From NCBI GenBank assembly GCA_946186215.1, contig CAMHMM010000021.1:1-13863 (forward strand): 13,863 nucleotides of DNA, written 5' to 3'. Made by a program: the position numbers and the translations under genes. Under the pieces are notes generated by a model, which did no database searches, had not been told where the DNA came from, and saw only the letters and a list, made by a program, of their open reading frames with translations. The stretch is from an uncultured Ruminococcus sp. (GTDB lineage: Bacteria > Bacillota > Clostridia > Oscillospirales > Ruminococcaceae). Below are positions 1 through 6,355 of the stretch, one piece after another (positions within the stretch are counted from its first letter, which is position 1; each line of letters opens with the position of its first letter).

Positions 1-488
1 TTTTCAACAGGCGCGGTATGTATCGTGAGCTTGACAGACTGAGCAGAGAGATCACCGGGAATGACAGGATATTTGTAAGCACGATAGATATGGACGGACT
101 GAAATACATAAACGATACCTTCGGCCATTCAGACGGCGATCTCGGTATAATGAAGACAGCGGATGCAGTCAGAGCCGTCGCTGCCGACGGGGATATATGC
201 TGCCGTGCAGGCGGTGATGAATTCCTTATTGTGGGTGTCCGCAAAAACGGCGGTTTTGACAGAGAGGCTCATATAAATGATTTCTGTGCTGCTCTTGCAA
301 GGCTTACAAAGAATAACGGCAAGCCCTATCCCATCACTGCGAGCATCGGCTGTGCGTATGCGGATATTCAGGCAGAGAATGCAGACGATATAAAAGATCT
401 TATTGAGGAGCTCCTCGGAAGATCTGATGAAGAAATGTACCGCTATAAGGCAGGAAGAAGACGGCGCAGAGAGGATAAGGATCATTAA
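1..488 (+). CDS. GGDEF-domain protein (diguanylate cyclase), C-terminal part
   Basis: The gene starts upstream of the window. The frame is open from base 3, and its first residues (FNRRGMYREL) are the end of the usual DxLTGxxNRRG opening of a GGDEF domain, so the ATG at 18 is internal rather than the start. The domain makes cyclic di-GMP from two GTP. Visible signatures are DMDGLKYINDTFGHSDGD (metal and GTP binding) and an intact GGDEF active loop preceded by CRA. The inhibitory I-site RxxD is not intact: nine residues before GGDEF there is Ala instead of Arg, while the Asp is kept, so product inhibition is probably weak or absent. The protein ends in a basic tail (AGRRRRRED). Its stop lies 38 bases before the GH8 start, so the two are probably co-transcribed. 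Any sensory or enzymatic domain upstream cannot be seen; the synthesis function is inferred from motifs. Confidence 0.93.
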   Translation, partial: FNRRGMYRELDRLSREITGNDRIFVSTIDMDGLKYINDTFGHSDGDLGIMKTADAVRAVAADGDICCRAGGDEFLIVGVRKNGGFDREAHINDFCAALARLTKNNGKPYPITASIGCAYADIQAENADDIKDLIEELLGRSDEEMYRYKAGRRRRREDKDH

Positions 489-513
489 ACTCTGTGAGTG
501 ACCGGGAAAATAC

Positions 514-520
514 AGGGGGG
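514..520 (+). promoter_or_regulatory. Ribosome binding site that sets the GH8 start
   Basis: AGGGGGG lies 6 bases before the ATG at 527. A GTG at 494 is in the same frame but has no such site and would add a polar stretch in front of the signal peptide, so 527 is preferred. Confidence 0.75.
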
Positions 521-526
521 ACTATC

Positions 527-1825
527 ATGAATAAGGGTATTCTTGCATTAATGCTTCTTATGGCATCGGGCGGTGCGATCATTACTGCCGATGCTCCCGA
601 TATATCTGTGAAGCAGGGGACAAGTATAACTGCAGCATCGGAAACAGGTGATACAGCTATGGAAAAAAAGACGGTTTCCGCAGATACGGTCAAGTTTTAT
701 AAGTACTGGAAAAAACGGTATCTGAAAAAGGATACCTATGTTAAGGATGCTTCGTTGTATTATGTCTGCTATGCTGATAAGGACAGCGAGGAATACAGGG
801 ACGAGTACAAGGATGCGAAAGCCCCTCCTGTAACAGTCTCTGAGGCTCATGGCTACGGGATGCTGATAACTGTCAGCATGGCTGACTATGATAAGGATGC
901 AAAAGCGATTTTTGACGGCCTTTATGAGTATTATCTCGCCCACCGCAGCAGTATAGGTAAAAATCTCATGTCGTGGCAGCAGGGTGATAACGGTACGGCA
1001 CTCGTTGAGACAAATGACGGGGAGATCACAGAGGAACCCGATTCTGCTACAGACGGCGATATGGATATAGCATATGCGCTTCTGATGGCTGATGCTGTGT
1101 GGGGCAGCGACTGGGAGATTGATTATAAGGCAGCGGCTGTTGATATCATCAATGATATCATGACCTATGAGGTGAGCCATACCGACTGGATACTCAAGCT
1201 GGGTGACTGGACATATGGAGTGCCCGAAAGCAGCAAGTATTATTCGGCGACAAGATCCTCCGATTTTATCATGCAGTATATGCCTGCCTTTTACCGTGCA
1301 ACAGGCGATAAGCGCTGGATGAAGGTGTACAAGAGCACATATAAAATAATCAATGATATCGTTGATGAATATGATACGGGAATACTGCCTGATTTTATCG
1401 TGAAGGATAAAAAGAGCGGGAAATTCATACCGGCACCTGCAGAATTTCTTGAAAGCGAGAATGACGGGAATTATTACTATAACGCCTGCCGCACGCCCTG
1501 GAGGATAGGCATGGACGGGATAATAAACAACAACAGTACTGCAAAGAAATTCTCCCGCAAAATAAATGAATGTGTCAAAACTGCCGCAGACGGGGATCCG
1601 TGGAGCATTATGGCAGGATATGACCTTAATGGCAAGGCTGTTTCCGACTGGAATGATCTTTGCTTTGATGCGCCGTTTATGATCACTGCTTCATGCGCAG
1701 GCGATAAGGAATGGCACGACAAAGTCCGTTCTATGGTGCTTGAATATGATGATGATGTTTATTACGGCGATACTATCTCGATGCTTTGCCTGATCGTTGA
1801 TGACGGCGGCTGGATAGAGGTATAA
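527..1825 (+). CDS. Secreted glycoside hydrolase family 8 (endo-beta-1,4-glucanase type)
   Basis: This 432-residue protein probably cleaves beta-1,4-glucan (or a related beta-glycan) outside the cell by the inverting GH8 mechanism. Residues 1-23 form a signal peptide: Lys3, a hydrophobic stretch to about 20, and an AxA cleavage motif ADA. The GH8 alpha/alpha-barrel covers about 55-432. SEAHGYGM contains Glu106, which matches the catalytic acid of the CelA SEGMGYG motif. ATDGDMDIAYALLMADAVW (174-192) matches the GH8 PROSITE signature, and Asp176 is the conserved cleft Asp. There is no dockerin, CBM or cell-wall anchor, so it is not a cellulosome part. It sits between two GGDEF genes in one orientation, as BcsZ-type GH8 enzymes do in c-di-GMP-controlled cellulose loci; a free digestive cellulase or a xylan-active GH8 remains possible. 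The family call is firm and the substrate is inferred. Confidence 0.92.
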   Translation: MNKGILALMLLMASGGAIITADAPDISVKQGTSITAASETGDTAMEKKTVSADTVKFYKYWKKRYLKKDTYVKDASLYYVCYADKDSEEYRDEYKDAKAPPVTVSEAHGYGMLITVSMADYDKDAKAIFDGLYEYYLAHRSSIGKNLMSWQQGDNGTALVETNDGEITEEPDSATDGDMDIAYALLMADAVWGSDWEIDYKAAAVDIINDIMTYEVSHTDWILKLGDWTYGVPESSKYYSATRSSDFIMQYMPAFYRATGDKRWMKVYKSTYKIINDIVDEYDTGILPDFIVKDKKSGKFIPAPAEFLESENDGNYYYNACRTPWRIGMDGIINNNSTAKKFSRKINECVKTAADGDPWSIMAGYDLNGKAVSDWNDLCFDAPFMITASCAGDKEWHDKVRSMVLEYDDDVYYGDTISMLCLIVDDGGWIEV

Positions 1826-1831
1826 AATAAG

Positions 1832-1885
1832 ATGAATGATCTGCAAAACGCAGAATATGAGCTGATATGGAAGGAGCCGGAATGA
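1832..1885 (+). CDS. Possible 17-codon ORF coupled to the downstream GGDEF gene
   Basis: ATG at 1832 opens a 17-residue frame, MNDLQNAEYELIWKEPE, whose TGA overlaps the ATG of the next gene as ATGA. It is in the same frame as the GH8 gene, two codons after the GH8 stop, so stop readthrough would also extend GH8 by this tail. The ribosome site is poor (AGAGG is too far upstream). It could be a coupling peptide or chance; no homologue is recognised. Confidence 0.22.
   Translation: MNDLQNAEYELIWKEPE
1871..1876 (+). promoter_or_regulatory. Ribosome binding site that sets the sensor GGDEF start
   Basis: AAGGAG lies 5 bases before the ATG at 1882. The in-frame ATG at 1867 would lie upstream of this site and lacks one of its own, so 1882 is preferred. 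Confidence 0.7.
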
Positions 1886-3292
1886 AAAAAGAGAATAATC
1901 GCAACAGCAGGCTTCGTTCCATATCGCTGAGGCTGCCGCTGCTGTTTATTGCCAGCTTTCTTGTTATAATCGCGGCGGTCGTGGTCACGGTCTATTACCG
2001 CTTTGAAAGAAGAATTGTTGAGGAATATACCGCCATGGGTGCCAGCGCGACATCGATGATGGCGCAGGAATTCGATCACGACAAGGTACAGACGTACATG
2101 AAAGAGAATTTCAGTATGGAGGAGTACGGCGAGATACGGAAAAATCTGGAATTTCTGAAGGAAAAATACCCCGATGTACTGTATATGTATGTATATCATT
2201 TCGTCCCCGAGGGCGGCGAGGTAATATTCGATCTTGACAGCGAATACAGTCTTGATGCAGATCCGCCGGGGGACACTCTACGATCCCGATCCTGCTGTGG
2301 TACCCTATCTTGATGCACTTTGTGCAGGCGAGCAGATACCCGTCCTGACAGGTGACACAGAAGACGGATATATGCTTACATATATGCGGCCGGTATTTGA
2401 CAGTCAGGGAAATTATGCCTGTCATGTGTGCGTGGATTTTTCCATGGAGGAGCTGCACGGCGAGGATGTGCGGTTCGTGCTCGGACTGCTCCTTATATTA
2501 AACCTGATCATGATTCTCATTGCCGTTATAGATATCTATGTCATGAGAAAGACGGTCACAGGGCCTATCGACCGCATGAAGCACGCTACAGACAGCTTTT
2601 CATATGAAAACGAATCAGATCATCAGAAGAATATCAGCATAATGGAAAAGCTTGATATCCGCACAGGTGACGAGATAGAGGATATCTATCATCTTTTCGT
2701 GACATTCATGAAAAACAATCTGAGCTATATGCAGAACCTCAGCAAGGCAGAAAACGATATCAAAACAAAGGACGAGCAGATAGGCGTTATCAGCGAAAAG
2801 GCATACAGGGACACTCTGACGGGAGTAGGCAGCAAGGCCGCATATGTAAAGAAGGCGGCGGAGCTCAACGAAGAGATCGGAAGCGGCGGAAACGCTTTTG
2901 CTCTTGTCATGGCTGATATGAACGATCTTAAAAAGATCAATGATGAATACGGCCATAAGGCAGGGGACAGCTATATAAGAGGATGCTGTCATATCATCTG
3001 CGAGACCTTCAAGCATTCGCCTGTGTATCGTATCGGCGGAGATGAATTTGTTGTACTTCTGCAGGGGCAGGATCATGAAAACAGAGAGGAGCTTCTGGAG
3101 ACCGTCAAAACAGTTTATAATGAAAGCTTTGCCGATACTGACAAGGAGCCGTGGATGAGATTTTCTGCAGCAGTCGGAATGGCAGAGCTCACGGATGATG
3201 ACGATAATATCGAGCAGGTATTCAGACGGGCAGATGAATCTATGTACAGTGAAAAGAAAAAATTTAAGAAACAGTACGGAAGCTACAGGTAG
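1882..3292 (+). pseudogene. Membrane sensor diguanylate cyclase (Cache-like, HAMP, GGDEF), frameshifted
   Basis: Two overlapping frames together make one protein. The first (from 1882) stops at the TGA at 2311-2313; the homologous sequence continues in the next frame to 3292. The switch is at the five-G run 2268-2272: with one G fewer, ...DADPPG joins TLYDPDPAVVPYLDAL to give an uninterrupted 469-residue protein. Its layout is TM1 about 18-38, an extracellular Cache/PAS-like sensor about 40-195, TM2 about 198-220, a HAMP-like linker to about 282, then a GGDEF domain about 308-465 with MNDLKKINDEYGHKAGD and an intact GGDEF at 385-389. The I-site is absent (Phe and Ser in place of Arg and Asp). 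If intact, it would make c-di-GMP in response to an outside signal. The downstream frame is well conserved, so this is a recent mutation, a sequencing error, phase variation at the G run, or programmed +1 frameshifting; the sequence alone cannot decide. Confidence 0.85.
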
Positions 3293-3312
3293 TTTTTTTC
3301 CGGATAAGCAAC

Positions 3313-3346
3313 GCCCCGAAGCGTTTGATGAAAAACGCTTCGGGGC
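3313..3346 (+). terminator. Strong hairpin terminator after the GGDEF gene
   Basis: A perfect 14-bp stem (GCCCCGAAGCGTTT and its complement) closes a 6-base loop (GATGAA), 20 bases after the GGDEF stop. The tail ATATTCTTA is only moderately T-rich. The next gene converges from the other strand, so the hairpin may stop transcription from both sides. Confidence 0.8.
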
Positions 3347-3389
3347 ATATTCTTAGCCTGTGTTGAACTTGTATAATACAGCTATGCGT

Positions 3390-3878
3390 TTATTTTAGAA
3401 TGAGTGACATTATCCCTGCAAGCGCAGCTGAGATGACCGGTGTGCCTATCAGAGTAGATACCCATTTTATGATAAGAGATTTTCCATAAATATACGGCAT
3501 AAGATCCTCTGTCCCGGGAATTATCCATGTCTTTGTCTTTCCTACCCAGTACCAGTCGATGAATAATCTGTCGAATAACCCGCTGATCAAAGAAATAACT
3601 GTCAGCTGTATGAAGCCGTCTGTAAATCCGTCGGCACCGTTTATCCCGTATACTGCGATGAGTGGAAAAACAAAGTACGGGATAGAACAGAATATAAGGA
3701 AAAGATGCTTATTGCGGTTTATCAGTTCCCTTGTAATAATGCCCTTTTCAACAACTCGGTCCTGCACCTCTTTTTCGTACATAAAAACAAGTCCTGCAGG
3801 ACCGTTGCATATTCCGATAACACAGCCTATCAGAAGAATAAAGCATCCGACTATCCCTTCGATAATTATATGTCCCAT
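3390..3878 (-). CDS. Small four-helix membrane protein of unknown function
   Basis: The product has 162 residues, with hydrophobic segments at about 5-33, 58-78, 88-106 and 137-160, so it is probably an integral membrane protein with four helices. I cannot name the family. A distinctive polar stretch, DWYWVGKTKTWIIPGTEDL (108-126), lies between helices 3 and 4 and may be the functional site. The ATG at 3878 is preceded by AAAGGAT, which overlaps the last codons of the tetR gene; the two genes are 4 bases apart and must be co-transcribed and probably translationally coupled. By context it is the likely effector of the TetR unit, for example in envelope stress or drug tolerance, but no function is shown by the sequence. 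Confidence 0.8.
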   Translation of the reverse strand: MGHIIIEGIVGCFILLIGCVIGICNGPAGLVFMYEKEVQDRVVEKGIITRELINRNKHLFLIFCSIPYFVFPLIAVYGINGADGFTDGFIQLTVISLISGLFDRLFIDWYWVGKTKTWIIPGTEDLMPYIYGKSLIIKWVSTLIGTPVISAALAGIMSLILK

Positions 3879-3882
3879 ATTT

Positions 3883-4464
3883 TCATCCTTTCATGTAGCG
3901 GTACAATGCGTCAAATATCAGATCGACATTCGTTTGGAGAGATTCCTCAAAGAATGTGTCTTTGTTCTGGTACATAGCGTAGATAGTCTTGATAAAATTA
4001 ACCGCCGTGCCAAGGTCTATATCGCTTCGCACACCGTCGATATGCTGCAAAACAGCAGATATCTTTGCAAGCTCGGTTTCTCTGCTGAAATACTGATCGC
4101 CGCTTATATGGGTTTTGAGCCAGATCCAGTCCTCTGCTCCTGCCCTCAGAAGAAAATTATTTTCAGGGCGGAAGCATTCACGAAAAAGTCTGATAAATTT
4201 TTTCAGCGGGATCTTTTTTTCATCCTCAAAGCATCGTGCAAAGCCGCTGTATGTGCGCTGCTCGGTTTCCTGAAGAAGTGCAACGGCAAAGCTTTCCTTT
4301 GAATCAAAGAAATTGTAGAAGGTGCCCGTTGCAATACCTGCTTTTTTTGCAACTGCTGCCACTGTCATGCCTTTGAAGCCCGACACTGATGCCAGTTCTT
4401 CTCCGGCTGATATGAGCCGACTGCGTATTTCATCCCGTTGTTGTTCATTAAATCCCGGTGACAT
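3883..4464 (-). CDS. TetR/AcrR-family transcriptional regulator
   Basis: This is a 193-residue DNA-binding repressor of the usual TetR length. The N-terminal helix-turn-helix is plain: MTVAAVAKKAGIATGTFYNFF at about 33-53, ending in the family's TGTFYNFFxSKE. The all-helical C-terminal half (about 60-190) should bind a ligand and dimerise; its ligand cannot be predicted. The start at 4464 has AAGGAG 5 bases upstream. It is the first gene of a two-gene operon with the membrane protein at 3390-3878. Just upstream lie two matching 24-bp palindromes that cover the -10 box and the transcription start, which points to autorepression relieved by ligand binding. Family call certain; operator assignment inferred from position and symmetry. 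Confidence 0.93.
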   Translation of the reverse strand: MSPGFNEQQRDEIRSRLISAGEELASVSGFKGMTVAAVAKKAGIATGTFYNFFDSKESFAVALLQETEQRTYSGFARCFEDEKKIPLKKFIRLFRECFRPENNFLLRAGAEDWIWLKTHISGDQYFSRETELAKISAVLQHIDGVRSDIDLGTAVNFIKTIYAMYQNKDTFFEESLQTNVDLIFDALYRYMKG

Positions 4465-4482
4465 GATTGCTCCTTTCTGTCG

Positions 4483-4506
4483 TGAATATTTGCTCTTAAA
4501 TATTCA
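4483..4506. promoter_or_regulatory. Probable TetR operator 1
   Basis: The arms TGAATATTT (4483-4491) and AAATATTCA (4498-4506) are perfect inverted repeats around a 6-base spacer. The site lies between the predicted transcription start and the tetR ribosome site. Its arm length and spacing match those of the second site 29 bases away. Confidence 0.6.
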
Positions 4507-4511
4507 TTAAA

Positions 4512-4535
4512 TGAATATTACCATATAAATGTTCA
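4512..4535. promoter_or_regulatory. Probable TetR operator 2, overlapping the promoter
   Basis: The arms TGAATATTA (4512-4520) and AAATGTTCA (4527-4535) surround a 6-base spacer, the same layout as operator 1 with two imperfect arm pairs. It covers the -10 box and most of the -35/-10 spacer. The inner arms of the two sites also form a tighter palindrome (AATATTCAT, TAA, ATGAATATT; 4499-4519). Confidence 0.55.
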
Positions 4536-4543
4536 TGATGCAA
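4515..4543 (-). promoter_or_regulatory. Promoter of the tetR operon
   Basis: On the minus strand TTGCAT (4543-4538), a 17-base spacer and TAATAT (4520-4515) with an extended TGG in front fit a vegetative sigma promoter. It lies about 50 bases upstream of the tetR start and is overlaid by the palindromic operators. Confidence 0.55.
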
Positions 4544-4621
4544 TATATTTCACCATAATATCACTTGAAATTCACAGTATTGTCACATTAGCCGCAGAAA
4601 GTATGAAATTATGCGTTAAAT

Positions 4622-4657
4622 GCGACAGGCAGGATATCGAACTATCCCGCCTGTCGC
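4622..4657 (-). terminator. Terminator of the ABC cassette
   Basis: GCGACAGGC pairs with GCCTGTCGC and GGATA with TATCC, with one A/C mismatch between the stems and a 6-base loop. It starts 35 bases after the ATPase stop. AAA on one side and TTTT on the other give it a two-way architecture; the minus-strand tail is ATTTAACG. Confidence 0.7.
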
Positions 4658-4692
4658 GTTTTCACTATGTTTCGCTTTTCTTGTCCGCCATA

Positions 4693-5451
4693 TTACCAGC
4701 CCATTTCCATAAGCCAGTTGTTGAGAGAGCGCTCCCTGTCACGAAGCGGCTTTGACCTGTCAAGAGCATATTCACCCTTGATATTGCCGTCAACGATGAA
4801 CAGTACTCTGGTGCATTTTGCGGCAACCTTTGCATCATGAGTAACAAGCATGATGGTAGTTCCCTCTTCATTGAGATGTGTTAGCTCTGTCATTACCTCC
4901 TCGGAGGATGTGCGGTTGAGAGCACCGGTAGGCTCGTCTGCAAATATCATACGGGGCTTGTTCATCATGCTGCGGCAGATGCAGGCACGCTGTAGCTGTC
5001 CTCCCGAGACCTCGTTGATATCATTGTCGGCGATCTCGGCTATGCCCAGCTTATGCATGAGTGTACGGCCGCGCTCTGCGCATTCCGTCCTGCTTTCCTT
5101 AACTTTCTTTGACTTTACCGCAGGCAGTATCACATTGTCAAGAACGGTGAGATTTTTCATCATATACATCTGCTGAAAGATAAAGCCCATATCATCAAGG
5201 CGCATTTTTGCCAGGTCGTCCTCATTCATGTCAGCCATGTTCCTGCCGCAGAAATCGACCTTGCCGGAAGTCATTCTGTCCATTCCCGAAACCGTGTAGA
5301 GAAGAGTTGATTTCCCCGAACCCGAAGGTCCCATTATCGCCACCATCTCTCCCTCGTTTACCGAAAAATTCACATTGCGCAGAACATGATTCTGGCGCTT
5401 GTTTATAACATATGTCTTGCAGAGATCCTTTACTTCAAGTACCGTTTTCAT
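4693..5451 (-). CDS. ABC transporter ATP-binding protein (LolD/MacB/BceA type)
   Basis: This 252-residue cytoplasmic ATPase would drive the FtsX-type permease of the same operon. All nucleotide-binding motifs are present: Walker A GPSGSGKST (41-49), Q-loop Gln93/94 in FQQ, signature VSGGQ (148-152), Walker B MIFADEP with catalytic Glu173, and switch His205 in VTHD. The SGGQLQRACICRS and DEPTGALN wording places it in the MacB/LolD/BceA group, which works with large FtsX-domain permeases as mechanotransmission systems rather than classic channels. The ATG at 5451 has AAAGGAAG in front and overlaps the stop of the CPBP gene by 4 bases, so translation is coupled. It is the last gene of the cassette, followed by a hairpin at 4622-4657. 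The substrate is unknown. Confidence 0.95.
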   Translation of the reverse strand: MKTVLEVKDLCKTYVINKRQNHVLRNVNFSVNEGEMVAIMGPSGSGKSTLLYTVSGMDRMTSGKVDFCGRNMADMNEDDLAKMRLDDMGFIFQQMYMMKNLTVLDNVILPAVKSKKVKESRTECAERGRTLMHKLGIAEIADNDINEVSGGQLQRACICRSMMNKPRMIFADEPTGALNRTSSEEVMTELTHLNEEGTTIMLVTHDAKVAAKCTRVLFIVDGNIKGEYALDRSKPLRDRERSLNNWLMEMGW

Positions 5452-6299
5452 GCGATCGCTTCCTTTCTGCTGATGCTGCCCTTTACCTTTGTGTATATTG
5501 CTACTGCGGCAAATGATATCAGCTCGCCTGTTAAAACGCGGATTATCTGCATTTCGTCAACTCCGCTTTCGGTCACCACATGGAGCAGATTCGTGACTAC
5601 GCAGTTATTGAAAAAGTGGTCTGCCATGCCTATCCAGATATTGCCCGAGGACTGATACAGAAGTCCCCACTTTATGCCCATGAGCATTGAGAGTATCACA
5701 TATCCCACGATCATTACCGCAAATGTGCCGCCCGTCATGCTGCCGTCGATCAGACTTCTGACAGGTGTTACGATATGCCACAGACCGAAGAGAAGTGCGG
5801 AAATGTAAAGTGCTTTTTTTCTGCTGTACTCAGATGAGATATAGGTGATGAAAAAGCCTCTGAACACGCCCTCCTCCATCACAACATTGATAATGTTGAA
5901 GAATACGCACATGAGCACAAAGCCGATACCCGTAAGCTTAACTGTGCTTCCGGTGAGGGAGAAGCCTGTTACGAAAAATTCCATATGAGCGGGTGTACCG
6001 TTAGCGCCGAGTACAATGAATTCTGCGATGAATGCGATGGCATAGCTTGCAGCGCATATCCCGAAGCCCTTTGCGATGCCTGCGGGGAGTGATGCAGGCT
6101 TGAAGCCTATATCCTGCCACTTCATTTTCAGTGTTCTGAGCATCACGAAAAGTGCGGCGATACCGAACAGCTTGTTTATAAAGCACTCGGCAAAAACTGT
6201 TTCATCCGTTCTGATAAACAGCACCTCGATGGTATGTACCAGAAGGCATATGAAAAACATTATCAGGCTGTTTCGTATGGTGTTTTTGTATTTGTTCAT
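5448..6299 (-). CDS. CPBP-family intramembrane metalloprotease (CAAX protease / Abi type)
   Basis: This 283-residue multi-pass membrane protein has the three conserved motifs of the CPBP (Rce1-like) family: EEGVFRG (Glu142, Glu143, Arg147), FGLWH (Phe171, His175) and ADHFFNN (His228, Asn231/232). These form the intramembrane glutamate protease site. Hydrophobic segments fill most of its length. Bacterial members often sit with bacteriocin or peptide-export genes and give self-immunity or mature a peptide. Here it lies between the permease (56 bases upstream) and the ATPase (4-base ATGA overlap), so it is part of the transporter cassette rather than a neighbour. The start at 6299 has AGAGG 5 bases upstream. 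Catalytic residues are seen; a role in peptide processing or immunity is inferred. Confidence 0.9.
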   Translation of the reverse strand: MNKYKNTIRNSLIMFFICLLVHTIEVLFIRTDETVFAECFINKLFGIAALFVMLRTLKMKWQDIGFKPASLPAGIAKGFGICAASYAIAFIAEFIVLGANGTPAHMEFFVTGFSLTGSTVKLTGIGFVLMCVFFNIINVVMEEGVFRGFFITYISSEYSRKKALYISALLFGLWHIVTPVRSLIDGSMTGGTFAVMIVGYVILSMLMGIKWGLLYQSSGNIWIGMADHFFNNCVVTNLLHVVTESGVDEMQIIRVLTGELISFAAVAIYTKVKGSISRKEAIA

Positions 6300-6355
6300 A
6301 AGTACCTCTTTCTGTTATATGCCGCACATTCGGCGTGACGGTGAACATCGTGCTT

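Noticed and set aside
494..526. GTG at 494 as an earlier GH8 start
   Set aside because: No ribosome site, and it would put a polar stretch before a clean signal peptide; the ATG at 527 has a strong site.
548..1180. A 210-codon minus-strand ORF inside the GH8 gene
   Set aside because: It mirrors the codon bias of GH8, whose motifs are complete; no ribosome site or family match.
3372..3377. Perfect TATAAT on the plus strand in the gap after the terminator
   Set aside because: There is no -35 box at the right distance and no plus-strand gene downstream.
3559..4302. A 247-codon plus-strand ORF across the tetR and membrane-protein genes
   Set aside because: It is antisense to two genes with clear homology or hydrophobic pattern and good ribosome sites. 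Its own product shows no family, and it spans two unrelated minus-strand genes.
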